NCBI RefSeq assembly: GCF_000024365.1
Contig: NC_013235.1
Location: 558,001 to 622,000, forward strand
From: Nakamurella multipartita DSM 44233
GTDB lineage: Bacteria; Actinomycetota; Actinomycetes; Mycobacteriales; Nakamurellaceae
Direction: 5' to 3'
DNA: 64,000 bases
Part shown: in pieces, positions 43,016 to 50,608 of the stretch
How the letters are laid out: each line of letters starts with the position of its first letter
Numbering within the stretch: the first letter of the stretch is position 1
Program-made: the position numbers and the translations under genes
The notes under the pieces: generated by a model
What the model was told of the DNA's origin: nothing
The model's input: the letters and a program-made list of their open reading frames with translations, nothing else
Database searches by the model: none

Positions 43016-45217
43016 CTACCCGAACTTCGAAGCAAACTCCTCGCGCACAGCGGAAAGGCCACCGTATGCCTTCACGCCAAGCCGAAGCCGCTCCGCATCA
43101 AGTGTGTCCCGTACCCTTCTTCTGATCAAACGCTCAGAAATCTCCCCACTCTCGCGCCGGATCTCCTCAGCCGTCTCGACCAGGTTGACCGGGAAGTTGC
43201 CAAACCGCCCCAGGTCGGTAACGACTGGCAGGTTCACGCGCAATTCCTGGTCGATTGCCGTACGCAATGAGCCTAGGCGGAGGAACTCGGAGAGAAAGTC
43301 CGGACTGATGATCGGGGAGCCTGGCGCTTTCGGCCCGATCCGCCGCGGAAGTTCGTCAACCAGAGAAAATGCAGTCCGATCCATCGTTAAGAACCAAGAC
43401 CTATATCCGACGGGCGAGGCGGGCTGGCCTTTTCGGAGCTGAATTACTCCTACGCAGTTCTCAACATCGTGTGCAACAAGTCTGTTTACCGTCATCGAAT
43501 CTAGATCGGAATTGGCGCCCGTCCCTCTCCTTCGGTCGTGCGCTTCTTGCCACACTTCCTGAACAGCGCCCCTGAGACTCAAATCTGCTGCATCAGAATA
43601 CTGCAGGAGGTCACGCTTTCCTACCCTGAAGAGACCCCAAAGCGCCTCTGCGACGTCGTCCTCGGGGCGAACGTCCCCCCGGAACTCTTCCGTCCACCCC
43701 GAGAAACTTGCACGAGACCTCCCCGACAGAGCAAATACGCCATACAAGAATGGCACCGATCCGCGCCATTTTTCGCGTGTTCCTCGCGCAAAGGTCAGGG
43801 ACCGGTTGATGTGTCGCTCTACTTCTTCGACGATTCCGCTTGTGACGAACAATTGGATACCCGATTCGCGAGCGGCCTTAAGGAGGACCGTAAATGGCCG
43901 TTCACTGGGTTCCAAGATTAGCGTCTCGGCAAGCATAGGGAGAATCACTGTGGTGTCTAGCCAGATATGTCCTCCGTCGAATAGCTTCACAATAGTCTTC
44001 TGCACGTCGGGGACCTGGCGCAGGAAGGCGAAAAGTGTGTAAGCGTCGGCTAGTCGGCGGAGGTGACGACGAGTTGAGCCCAGCGGTCGTTGCATCACTT
44101 CCACAATGATGCCAACTGCCTGCTCTACCGTAACGGGGAATTCTGTGGGCACCAACGACACCACGGCGGCGCGAACCTGCTCCGCGTCCAGTTGTACCAT
44201 TCGCCCCGATGAGACGGCTCCCGCAAAGGCCTCCCCTTTTTCCAGTAGCAGCTGCTCTATGGCGCCTCGGAGATTTCGGGCGCACGCATCGAAGACTTCT
44301 CCTTCGATTGCGCCAATCTCGCCATCAGCTGCTGCATTGACCAAGTCTTTGATCTGGAGTTCGAGTGACGTCTCATCGTTGACGTACTCGGCCATTCGTT
44401 CGCGGACCTGGGTAGCCTTTTCGTGCGAGAGGCAATAAGAGTCGGACGACTTATGGAAGTGGACGGGACCGCCCTTGCTTGTCAATCGCCTCAGAGCGCT
44501 TGTCGCTTGTTCCTGAACCTGGCGCGGATTGCCAGAGGGCATCATGGCACAAACTCGTTGAATGATCTGGTCCGAACCGATGGTTCGGTCCGAAGTCGTG
44601 CCTTCAAGTGCTGCGATCACCAAGGTCTCGAACGACGTCTTTGTCAAGCCCTTGTCGGTCGCTTTGTCTTGGACGTCCAATGCCAAGTGTAGAAGCGCAA
44701 CCTGCGCTTCTGAGTCGTCCAGGACGGTGGCGACTGTTTGCTTGACTCCCCGGGCTGACAGAAGCGGATCCACGAATCGTTCAGCCAGTTCGGCGGCCGC
44801 AACCTGCCGTTGAGGTGACGTCAGCTCGCGCTCGAGAAACCAACTTTGGTCCCTCACGTCGACCGTAATTCCTTTTTCCTGAATCTTCCTCTTAAGCTCG
44901 TCCGCCGACGGTCCAATGCGTTGATTAGTTACGTATATCAGAGTTCTGAGGTTAGGCATGGTTTCTTCGAGTCGCTTCAGGGTCTTAGATATTTTGTCCT
45001 TCCAGTTCTCGGCGACTGAGTACTGAATGGCCACGCTCGAAGAGTTTTCTGAGGGTGAAAAGAGCTCTCCGTCACGCCCTTTGTCTCCGGTGCTTGCCGC
45101 CATAGTGCGCAGGCTTGGATAGTCAGTTACAAGAAACTCGGCGGCAAGAACTTCGAATTCGCGCCAATTGTCTGGTCCCACTTGATCCAGCGCTAGCTTG
45201 AAGCGTTCAGAAGCCAT
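43016..45217 (-). CDS. Putative dual-nuclease defence protein: PD-(D/E)XK/Mrr-like plus PIN-like domains
   Basis: A 733-residue cytoplasmic protein. Residues 15-125 resemble an Mrr/PD-(D/E)XK nuclease: FEVLAAEFLVTDYPS helix, KGRDGEL (Asp49), VAIQYSVAENWKDKI (Gln65 with Ser67 where Q-x-K is usual), LIYVTNQRIG strand. Residues 190-280 look like a winged helix. Residues 415-620 resemble a PIN domain: HIWLDTTVILPML (Asp421), FVTSGIVEEVERHI (Glu464/465), DLDSMTVNRLV, WFLTMDRTAF (Asp613). Composition is less GC-rich than the chromosome. It is the only large intact gene of the tRNA-Ser element; anti-phage or anti-plasmid function is inferred from domains and location. No strong ribosome-binding site precedes the ATG. 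Confidence 0.7.
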   Translation of the reverse strand: MASERFKLALDQVGPDNWREFEVLAAEFLVTDYPSLRTMAASTGDKGRDGELFSPSENSSSVAIQYSVAENWKDKISKTLKRLEETMPNLRTLIYVTNQRIGPSADELKRKIQEKGITVDVRDQSWFLERELTSPQRQVAAAELAERFVDPLLSARGVKQTVATVLDDSEAQVALLHLALDVQDKATDKGLTKTSFETLVIAALEGTTSDRTIGSDQIIQRVCAMMPSGNPRQVQEQATSALRRLTSKGGPVHFHKSSDSYCLSHEKATQVRERMAEYVNDETSLELQIKDLVNAAADGEIGAIEGEVFDACARNLRGAIEQLLLEKGEAFAGAVSSGRMVQLDAEQVRAAVVSLVPTEFPVTVEQAVGIIVEVMQRPLGSTRRHLRRLADAYTLFAFLRQVPDVQKTIVKLFDGGHIWLDTTVILPMLAETLILEPSERPFTVLLKAARESGIQLFVTSGIVEEVERHINRSLTFARGTREKWRGSVPFLYGVFALSGRSRASFSGWTEEFRGDVRPEDDVAEALWGLFRVGKRDLLQYSDAADLSLRGAVQEVWQEAHDRRRGTGANSDLDSMTVNRLVAHDVENCVGVIQLRKGQPASPVGYRSWFLTMDRTAFSLVDELPRRIGPKAPGSPIISPDFLSEFLRLGSLRTAIDQELRVNLPVVTDLGRFGNFPVNLVETAEEIRRESGEISERLIRRRVRDTLDAERLRLGVKAYGGLSAVREEFASKFG

Positions 45218-45250
45218 CTAGGCAGGCTATCTTGTCCTCTATCCGCCGCG

Positions 45251-45532
45251 CTAGCCGGGGTGTCCGATAGGCGATCCCACTTCGCCTGGACTGGGTTTCT
45301 GCCCACACGGCGCGCTTGAAACCACCTGGATACGTTCGATTTCGAAGTTTGACAAGATCACAGATCGTGGAATCGTTCTCGAGGACTTGTACATCACCAT
45401 CCGTTCAGTCGGCGAACCGTTGGCCTCTTTGATGGTGATGCTGTCTCGAGCGGACGCGGGGCCGGCTCGGATCTCCAGGACCCGATCGCCCCGTGGGTTG
45501 ATCTTGGGCTTTAATCTCAGTTCTAGTCTCAT
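45251..45532 (-). CDS. Small hypothetical protein at the right end of the element (doubtful)
   Basis: A 93-residue frame (MRLELRLKPKINPRGDRVLE start) lies upstream of the dual-nuclease gene on the same strand, 33 bp before it. It is basic with a beta-strand-like pattern. Its first codons overlap the right arm-type repeats. The homologous right-end remnant at 47301-47338 retains the KPKIN codons, which could reflect either coding or site conservation. No domain recognised. If it is not a gene, 45218-45624 holds only the nuclease promoter and the element's right end. Confidence 0.35.
   Translation of the reverse strand: MRLELRLKPKINPRGDRVLEIRAGPASARDSITIKEANGSPTERMVMYKSSRTIPRSVILSNFEIERIQVVSSAPCGQKPSPGEVGSPIGHPG
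45511..45531. promoter_or_regulatory. Right arm-type recombinase-binding repeats (putative)
   Basis: TTAATCTCA (45511) and CTAGTCTCA (45523) repeat the spacing and sequence of the left arm sites. They lie about 95 bp inside the right att core, compared with 42 bp on the left, giving the asymmetric arm layout usual for tyrosine-recombinase attachment sites. Confidence 0.5.
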
Positions 45533-45624
45533 TCGGTGGGGTCCGCGGCCGTTGCCTATGGACGGGGCAGCCCTCTGATCAGGGCATATGAGATTGGCGA
45601 CCCCGTCTGACCCCCGAGTTCAGA

Positions 45625-45694
45625 CCTCGAAAGCGTGTGAGGGGGCAACTCCTCCGTGGGTTCAAATCCCACCGCTACCGCCACGATCAGCGCA
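45625..45694 (+). repeat. Right attachment repeat: copy of tRNA-Ser 3' end
   Basis: Identical over 70 bases to 40481-40550, covering the anticodon loop through CCA and 11 bases beyond. The 5' half of the tRNA is missing (the preceding bases are GAGTTCAGA), so it encodes no functional tRNA. It marks the junction between the first element and a second, degenerate relative. Confidence 0.92.
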
Positions 45695-45780
45695 CACGCC
45701 GGGCGTCTCCCTCAGGAGAGGTCGGCGTTCGGCTTCTTGGTCCAGTTCTGGTCTCAGTTGCGGCCCCAGCAGGCGTTTCG

Positions 45781-47171
45781 GGGCTCTTCAGAGTTAGCAG
45801 GGCTTCGCGTGGCTGGTTGACGCCCGGGATTTCCGGGTGCAGGCGTAGCGTACCCGGCGCTTCTGGTTGTCCTGGTTGCGGAAGCCGAAGGCGATCCGGC
45901 CGATGTGTTTGACGATCCGGTTGTAGCCCTCGGTGCGGCCGTTGCTGATCCCGGTGTGCAGCCCGGCGATGATCGAGTTCTGCCAGGCGTGCACCGTCCA
46001 CGCCAGCCGCCGCAGCTGCGCGACCCCGGAGTCGGCGCAATGCAGATAGAACGCGGTCAGCGCGTTGAAGATCCGTCCGCGGTCCGGGTTCGTGCCAGCC
46101 AGCTTGAGCAGCTTGCGGAGCAGTTCCTTGCCCTGCCAGCACTTCTCAAGGCCGCCGGACGGGTCCGCCCGACGCATCGCATCCTGCACCTTGGCCAGCT
46201 CGTCGTCGGTCAGGGACTCCGCGGCCCGCAGCAGCCGGTTCCGTTGCGCCCACTCCGGGTCGCTCTTGCGGCCCCGCCGGCCACGCAGCGCCCAGGCCAA
46301 CTCCCGCCGGTAGTCGGTGACCGCCTTGTTGGCCAGGGCGGACAGATGGAACCGGTCCACGACCACGACAGCATCGGGCAGGGCCAGCCGGGCGGCCCGG
46401 GCGTAGGTCGCGCTGGTGTCCATCGAGATGTGGGTGATGTTGGCGAGCCAGTCCGGGTCCTGCGCCTGCAGCCACTCGATGAGGACCTTGCTGGTGCGGC
46501 CGTTGACCTGCGCGAACAGCCCGCCGTTGCCGCTCAGATCGACCAGGCCGGTGTCGAAGCGGTCCACCCAGGTCTTCGCCCCGGTGGTGGGGTCGGTCTC
46601 GTAGTGGGCCTTGCCGCGGCGGGTCTCGTCGACGCCCAGCACGGTCACCGGCGGCGGCTGCTCGGGCAACACCTGCGCGGCGTGCGCGACGAACGCGTCG
46701 TGCGCAACGCGCCAGTCCATGCCGAATTCGGCCGCCACACCGGACACCGGCCGGGTGTGGTCGCCGATCGCCTCGGCCGCCAGTCGGCGGGCCCGGGTGG
46801 TGATCCGGGCCCGGGCGGGGATCTGCTCGGGCAGGCACTCGGTGAACACCTTCCGCTCGCAGCCGTCGACCTGGCAGCGCCATTTGCGTTTGCGCCACAA
46901 CAGGATCGGCCGATCCTCGCCCAGCCGGACGTCCCGCGGGCGGGTCGTCACCCACGCCTTCGGCGACCTCGACTGCTCACCGCACTCCGGGCACCAGCCG
47001 GCCAGCTGCGGGTCGGTCGAGCAGTGCACGACCCGTCGGCCGACGTCGTCGCGGACGACCTGGTCGACGACCAGCCCGTCGATGTCCAACAGCAGCGAAC
47101 TACTCTGGTCCATGCTCGTGGTCCTTCGGCAGGTTGCGTAGAGAACAACCAGTTTCGAAGGCCACGAGCCC
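45781..47171 (-). mobile_element. ISL3-family insertion sequence
   Basis: The element carries one transposase gene. Its ends are tentatively placed at GGGCTC (45781) and the complementary GAGCCC (47166-47171), giving about 1.39 kb. Only the outermost six bases match clearly and no 8-bp target duplication flanks them (GCGTTTCG versus TCATCTCA), so the ends are uncertain or adjacent DNA was deleted. Confidence 0.6.
45794..47113 (-). CDS. ISL3-family transposase
   Basis: A 439-residue DDE transposase. An N-terminal zinc ribbon (CPECGEQ with CQVDGCERKVF) precedes the helix-turn-helix region and the DDE core: VTVLGVDETRRGK (first Asp), ISMDTSATYARAARLALPDA (second Asp zone) and the C-terminal GLHTGISNGRTEGYNRIVK (Glu). 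This arrangement is typical of the ISL3 family (formerly transposase_12). The reading frame is intact, so it may be active. High GC content like the chromosome suggests an actinobacterial source. Confidence 0.93.
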   Translation of the reverse strand: MDQSSSLLLDIDGLVVDQVVRDDVGRRVVHCSTDPQLAGWCPECGEQSRSPKAWVTTRPRDVRLGEDRPILLWRKRKWRCQVDGCERKVFTECLPEQIPARARITTRARRLAAEAIGDHTRPVSGVAAEFGMDWRVAHDAFVAHAAQVLPEQPPPVTVLGVDETRRGKAHYETDPTTGAKTWVDRFDTGLVDLSGNGGLFAQVNGRTSKVLIEWLQAQDPDWLANITHISMDTSATYARAARLALPDAVVVVDRFHLSALANKAVTDYRRELAWALRGRRGRKSDPEWAQRNRLLRAAESLTDDELAKVQDAMRRADPSGGLEKCWQGKELLRKLLKLAGTNPDRGRIFNALTAFYLHCADSGVAQLRRLAWTVHAWQNSIIAGLHTGISNGRTEGYNRIVKHIGRIAFGFRNQDNQKRRVRYACTRKSRASTSHAKPC

Positions 47172-47241
47172 TCATCTCACCCGACACGCCGCCGCAGGTC
47201 GGAGGCCCGGAGCCCTATCAAGTCCGAAGACCCCGTTTCGG

Positions 47242-47280
47242 ACCCAACGCCAGGGCGACGGCCCGCCGCGCTCCGTTGCG
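47242..47280 (-). pseudogene. Fragment of a second integrase gene
   Basis: Thirty-nine bases match the first element's recombinase gene at 41912-41950 with four differences. On the minus strand they encode RNGARRAVALA, corresponding to RNGARWAVALA of the truncated recombinase. All other parts of this gene are missing. Confidence 0.6.
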
Positions 47281-47342
47281 TGACGGTGCCGTTGAAGACG
47301 GGACCCGATTCGCCCGTTGCGAGTTGATCTTGGGCTTAGTTT

Positions 47343-47360
47343 GGACAGAGATCACTGTCC
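47343..47360. promoter_or_regulatory. Palindrome in front of the NmrA-like reductase gene
   Basis: GGACAG and CTGTCC flank six bases, 15 bp before the ATG at 47376 and partly overlapping the probable transcription start; GGGAG further on serves as ribosome-binding site. It lies directly at the right edge of the element remnant. A repressor site is possible; no regulator gene is adjacent. Confidence 0.4.
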
Positions 47361-47375
47361 GACCGTGGGAGCCGT

Positions 47376-48047
47376 ATGGCCGTATCAAAGACCCAGCATG
47401 TCGTCGTTGTCGGGGCAGCGGGCGCCATCGGCCGTCTCGTGGCGGTCGATCTGCTGCGAAAGGGTCACGAGGTGAGCGCCGTGGTCCGCAGCCCCGGCAA
47501 GTTCCAGGACCTCGATGTGACGCGCGAACTGACGACGGATCAGGCGCAGCGGCTGCGGATTGTGCAGGCGGACGCGCGAGACGCGGCGACGCTCACGACA
47601 GTGATCACGCCGAAGAGCATCGTGGTGACCGCCTTCGGGGTGTCCAAACGGCGGTCGAACGGGTTGTTCGCGGAAGCTGCCGTCGCGATCGTCGATGCGA
47701 TGCGGTGTTGCGGGGCAGCGCGCGTCATCGCTATCACGTCCTCGGGCGTGCGCGCAGACGATCATGAACTCGCCGCGTGGTATCGACTTCTGGTCCGTCC
47801 CTTGCTCAGAGACGTCTACGAGGACATGGCGCGGATGGAGCAGATCTTCACGAACGCGGAACTCGAATGGTGCTTCGTGCGCCCGGTCTTCCTCACCGAT
47901 CGCGAGGGCGAAGACCCGCCCCGTATCGAAGATGCGCAGACACCGGCAGGTGGCCGGACTGTGAGTCGAGGTGCCGTCGCGCGCTTCATCGTCGGTGAGA
48001 TCGAGTCCCGCCGGTGGACGCGCAAGGCGCCGACGCTCGCGGTGTGA
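47376..48047 (+). CDS. NAD(P)-binding NmrA/SDR-like protein
   Basis: A 223-residue Rossmann protein: VVVVGAAGAIGRLVAVDLLRKGHEV (here given only as a motif region, residues 9-33), VQADARD, VVTAFGV, VIAITSSGVRAD and the WCFVRPVFLTDREG segment. The Gly-x-x-Gly-x-x-Gly pattern GAAGAIG and length fit atypical SDRs (NAD(P)H-binding, NmrA-like). The classical YxxxK is not evident, so a sensor rather than an oxidoreductase is possible. It is the first gene beyond the mobile region. Confidence 0.8.
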   Translation: MAVSKTQHVVVVGAAGAIGRLVAVDLLRKGHEVSAVVRSPGKFQDLDVTRELTTDQAQRLRIVQADARDAATLTTVITPKSIVVTAFGVSKRRSNGLFAEAAVAIVDAMRCCGAARVIAITSSGVRADDHELAAWYRLLVRPLLRDVYEDMARMEQIFTNAELEWCFVRPVFLTDREGEDPPRIEDAQTPAGGRTVSRGAVARFIVGEIESRRWTRKAPTLAV

Positions 48048-48073
48048 GAATGGCGGCGTGCGAGATTGCCGTG

Positions 48074-48721
48074 TCAGATGCGGCCGGTCTCGTGGGCCCA
48101 CATGGCGACCTCGACACGGTTTCGGGCGCCGAGCTTTCGCATGAGGCTGGCCACATGGGCTTTGACGGTGCTTGATGTGATGAAGAGCTGGCTGGCGATC
48201 TCACTGTTCGTGCGGCCTTGGGCGACGGTCACGAGGACTTCCTCTTCGCGGGCGGTCAGCGGTTCCAGCGGCTGCCTTGGGGGTGAGGTCGGTGCCTGAG
48301 CGAACGCGGCGAGCAGTCGGACTGTCACGCTGGGTGCGATCAGTGCGTCTCCGTCGGCGGCAGCGTGAATGGCCTGGGTCAGCAGGGCGGGTCCGGCGTC
48401 CTTGAGCAGGAACCCGCGGGCGCCGGCCTTGAGCGCCCCGTGAACGTACTCGTCCAGGTCGAAGGTGGTGATGACCACGATCGGCAGGGGGTCGGTGACG
48501 TCGGGGCCGGCGAGGAGTCGGGTGGCTTCGATGCCATCCATCAACGGCATCCGGATGTCGAACAGGCCGACGTCGGGGCGCAGCTGGAGCGCCAGCCTGA
48601 CTGCCTCGCGCCCGTCGGCGGCCGCGCCGACTACGTCGATGCCGGGTTGGGCGTCGAGCAGCATCGTCAGCCCGGTGCGCACGATGGGCTGGTCGTCGGC
48701 GATCAGGACCCTGATGCTCAT
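48074..48721 (-). CDS. NarL/LuxR-family response regulator
   Basis: A 215-residue regulator from the ATG at 48721, which overlaps the kinase stop (ATGA). The receiver domain has VLIADDQPIVRTGL, phosphoacceptor DVGLFDIRMPLMDG, ITTFDLDEYV and the lysine in FLLKDAGP; the HTH is LTAREEEVLVTVAQGRTNSEIASQLF, with ITSSTVKAHV as recognition helix. The pair with the kinase upstream is complete; target genes are unknown. Confidence 0.92.
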   Translation of the reverse strand: MSIRVLIADDQPIVRTGLTMLLDAQPGIDVVGAAADGREAVRLALQLRPDVGLFDIRMPLMDGIEATRLLAGPDVTDPLPIVVITTFDLDEYVHGALKAGARGFLLKDAGPALLTQAIHAAADGDALIAPSVTVRLLAAFAQAPTSPPRQPLEPLTAREEEVLVTVAQGRTNSEIASQLFITSSTVKAHVASLMRKLGARNRVEVAMWAHETGRI

Positions 48722-49866
48722 CGCGGCCTCCCGGTTCGGGGCAGGACCGCCTCCACCCGCCAACCCCGCTCGGCGGCGGGGCCCGCGTCGAAGGTGCCGC
48801 CGAGCAGTAGAGCGCGTTCCCGCATGCCCACCAGGCCGTAGCCTGCTGGGCCGCGTCCGCCGGCGGCGGAGCCGTCGTCGTCGACGGTCAGCCGTACCTG
48901 GTCGGCGTCGCCGTGGACGGCGACGGAGACCTGGGTCGCGTGGCGGGCATGCCGTCGAGCGTTGGTGATGGACTCCTGGGCCAGCCGGTAGATCGCGGCC
49001 CCGACTGCCGGGCTGAGGTTGTCGAACTCGCCGGAGAGCGTCACCTCGACGCAGGGACGCGTCAGGCCATCGGTGGCGAGCTGCTCGACCTGCGCCACGC
49101 CGGGCTGCGGCGCCAACTCGGTGTCCTGCGAGGCGCGGAGCACGCCGACGATGGCCCGCAACTCGGTGAGGGTTCGGGTCGCTGCGTCCTCGATGACGGC
49201 CAGGGCCTCGACGGCCTGCTCGGGGTGCGACGCCGCGACGGCACGTCCGGCTTGGGCCTGGATGACGATCCCCGAGACGTGGTGGGCGACCGTGTCGTGA
49301 AGTTCGCGAGCGAGCTGTTCACGTTCCCGGGCCTTGGCGTGGTCGATCTCGCGGATGCGGATCTTCGTGCGATAGCGGATCGCGGCGCCCAGCGCAGCCG
49401 CGAACAGGAAAAACGCGTATCCCGCGACCGCCTCGGCCAGGCTGGTGGGGTCGGCGCCGTGGATGGTGATGGGCAGCCAGAGCAGGACGATGCCGAGCCC
49501 GCAGACCGCTTCCCGGCCTGAGCCCCACCGGAACAGGGCGTAGGTCAGGATCAGCGTCGCAGCGGTGCTGTTCAGCAGAGCGCCGTGCGGCCCGGTGAGG
49601 ATTCTGACCAGGTCGACGATCGTCAATGTGCCGAAACAGACCACCACTGCGAGAAGCGGGTGAGTGCGCCGCCACAGCAGGGGGCCGATGACCGCGAGCG
49701 CAGCGAGCAGCAGCAGCGGGCCCGACGCCAGGTCCTGACGAAGCACCGCCTCGATCACCGACCAGCAGGTCAGTGCCGCGACCAACGCCCAGTCCCGCGG
49801 GCCTAGGTCCGGGGCATTCGTGGGTCGAGGTTCGGCCCACAGCGAGCGGAGTGCGCTGGTGGCCAC
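48718..49866 (-). CDS. NarL-family sensor histidine kinase
   Basis: A 382-residue membrane kinase with about five hydrophobic segments up to residue 170, a HisKA_3 phosphoacceptor segment REREQLARELHDTVAHHVSG and an HATPase domain with LAQESITNARRHA, LTVDDDGSA and GYGLVGMRERALLLGG. It is translationally coupled to the response regulator. The organisation resembles DesK-like kinases sensing the membrane. It is divergent from the DUF6326 protein across 161 bp. Confidence 0.92.
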   Translation of the reverse strand: MATSALRSLWAEPRPTNAPDLGPRDWALVAALTCWSVIEAVLRQDLASGPLLLLAALAVIGPLLWRRTHPLLAVVVCFGTLTIVDLVRILTGPHGALLNSTAATLILTYALFRWGSGREAVCGLGIVLLWLPITIHGADPTSLAEAVAGYAFFLFAAALGAAIRYRTKIRIREIDHAKAREREQLARELHDTVAHHVSGIVIQAQAGRAVAASHPEQAVEALAVIEDAATRTLTELRAIVGVLRASQDTELAPQPGVAQVEQLATDGLTRPCVEVTLSGEFDNLSPAVGAAIYRLAQESITNARRHARHATQVSVAVHGDADQVRLTVDDDGSAAGGRGPAGYGLVGMRERALLLGGTFDAGPAAERGWRVEAVLPRTGRPR

Positions 49867-50027
49867 CCGGCCAGCCTAGGCAACCGGCGGACTCGGTGTA
49901 TTGGCCGAAAGTACGAGAGTTCGGCTGGGCCAACGGCCAGGTCGAGTCAGGCTCCGGGGCTGATGCGCCCGACGCCGGCAGCGGTGACGGTGGACGCACT
50001 CACCCGATCAAGGCAAGGAGCACCGTG

Positions 50028-50552
50028 ATGAGGACGCTTCAATCCCACACCGCACAAGAGAATCCGCCGTCCCGCAGCCCGCTGGAAGTTCTGCGTCTGC
50101 CCGTGCAGGCCAAGCTCGCAGCAGCATGGACCAGCTTGATGTTCTTCGTCATCTATATCGACTACTTCCACCTTTACCAGCCCGGCGCCATCGACCAAAT
50201 CCGGGGCGGCGGCGTCTACGAGTTCGACATCACCCCGACGTTGGTGACGATTTTCCTTGTGGTCATTGGGATCCCGGCCCTCATGGTGATGCTCTCCATG
50301 ACGCTGCCCGGACGGGTGAACCGAGCGACGAACGTCATCGCGGCGTCGCTCTACATCCCCGTCATGGTGTTCAACGCGGCCGGTGCGTCCTCGGACTGGG
50401 CCTTCTACTACGGCCTCTCCATCGGAGTCGAGGTGGTGCTCCTGGCCTTCATCGTGCGCTCCGCCTGGACCTGGCCGCGGCGCACCGCATCACCGGCGAC
50501 CCTGGCAGCCGGCCTCAACAACGAGCCTCCCCGCACGACGCAGCAGGCGTGA
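50028..50552 (+). CDS. DUF6326-like membrane protein
   Basis: A 174-residue protein with four hydrophobic segments (SLMFFVIYIDYFHLY, TLVTIFLVVIGIPALMVMLS, ATNVIAASLYIPVMVFN, GLSIGVEVVLLAFIV) and the FHLYQPG motif. The pattern fits a small family of four-helix membrane proteins of unknown function. AAGGAG lies seven bases before the ATG at 50028; the GTG directly before it is less well spaced. It lies divergent from the two-component system and may be its target. Confidence 0.78.
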   Translation: MRTLQSHTAQENPPSRSPLEVLRLPVQAKLAAAWTSLMFFVIYIDYFHLYQPGAIDQIRGGGVYEFDITPTLVTIFLVVIGIPALMVMLSMTLPGRVNRATNVIAASLYIPVMVFNAAGASSDWAFYYGLSIGVEVVLLAFIVRSAWTWPRRTASPATLAAGLNNEPPRTTQQA

Positions 50553-50608
50553 CAGCCCGTCCCGGGCCGGTGGCAGGCTTGGTCTTGGTCAACTCGGGAG
50601 GAGGGCAG

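Larger units (their letters stand above)
40481..45694. mobile_element. Integrative element in tRNA-Ser (about 5.1 kb)
   Basis: The region is bounded by identical 70-bp att repeats at 40481 and 45625. It contains a small unknown gene, a truncated tyrosine recombinase next to remnants of another gene, and a large dual-nuclease gene. From about 42060 to 45530 the base composition is visibly less GC-rich than the flanks. Arm-type repeats TTAGTCTCA/TAGTCTCA spaced 12 bp occur just inside both ends. With its recombinase truncated, the element is probably fixed unless mobilised in trans. Confidence 0.88.
45625..47340. mobile_element. Remnant of a second, tandem integrative element
   Basis: Immediately right of the att repeat the sequence again resembles the left end of the first element: a decayed hairpin and the pair TTGGTCCA/CTGGTCTCA at 45737-45756, the same offset from the core. 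After the insertion sequence, 47242-47280 matches the integrase gene (41912-41950) with four differences in 39 bases, and 47301-47338 matches the first element's right end (GTTGATCTTGGGCTT). The middle was deleted. No third att copy is seen. Confidence 0.65.

Noticed and set aside
43016-45217. A type IV restriction enzyme call (Mrr) for the whole protein.
   Set aside because: Only the N-terminal region resembles Mrr, its Q-x-K motif is altered, and the C-terminal half is PIN-like, so the narrower name would mislead.
45625-45714. A second tRNA-Ser gene.
   Set aside because: Only the 3' part from the anticodon loop is present; the acceptor 5' strand and D arm are missing, so it is an att repeat.
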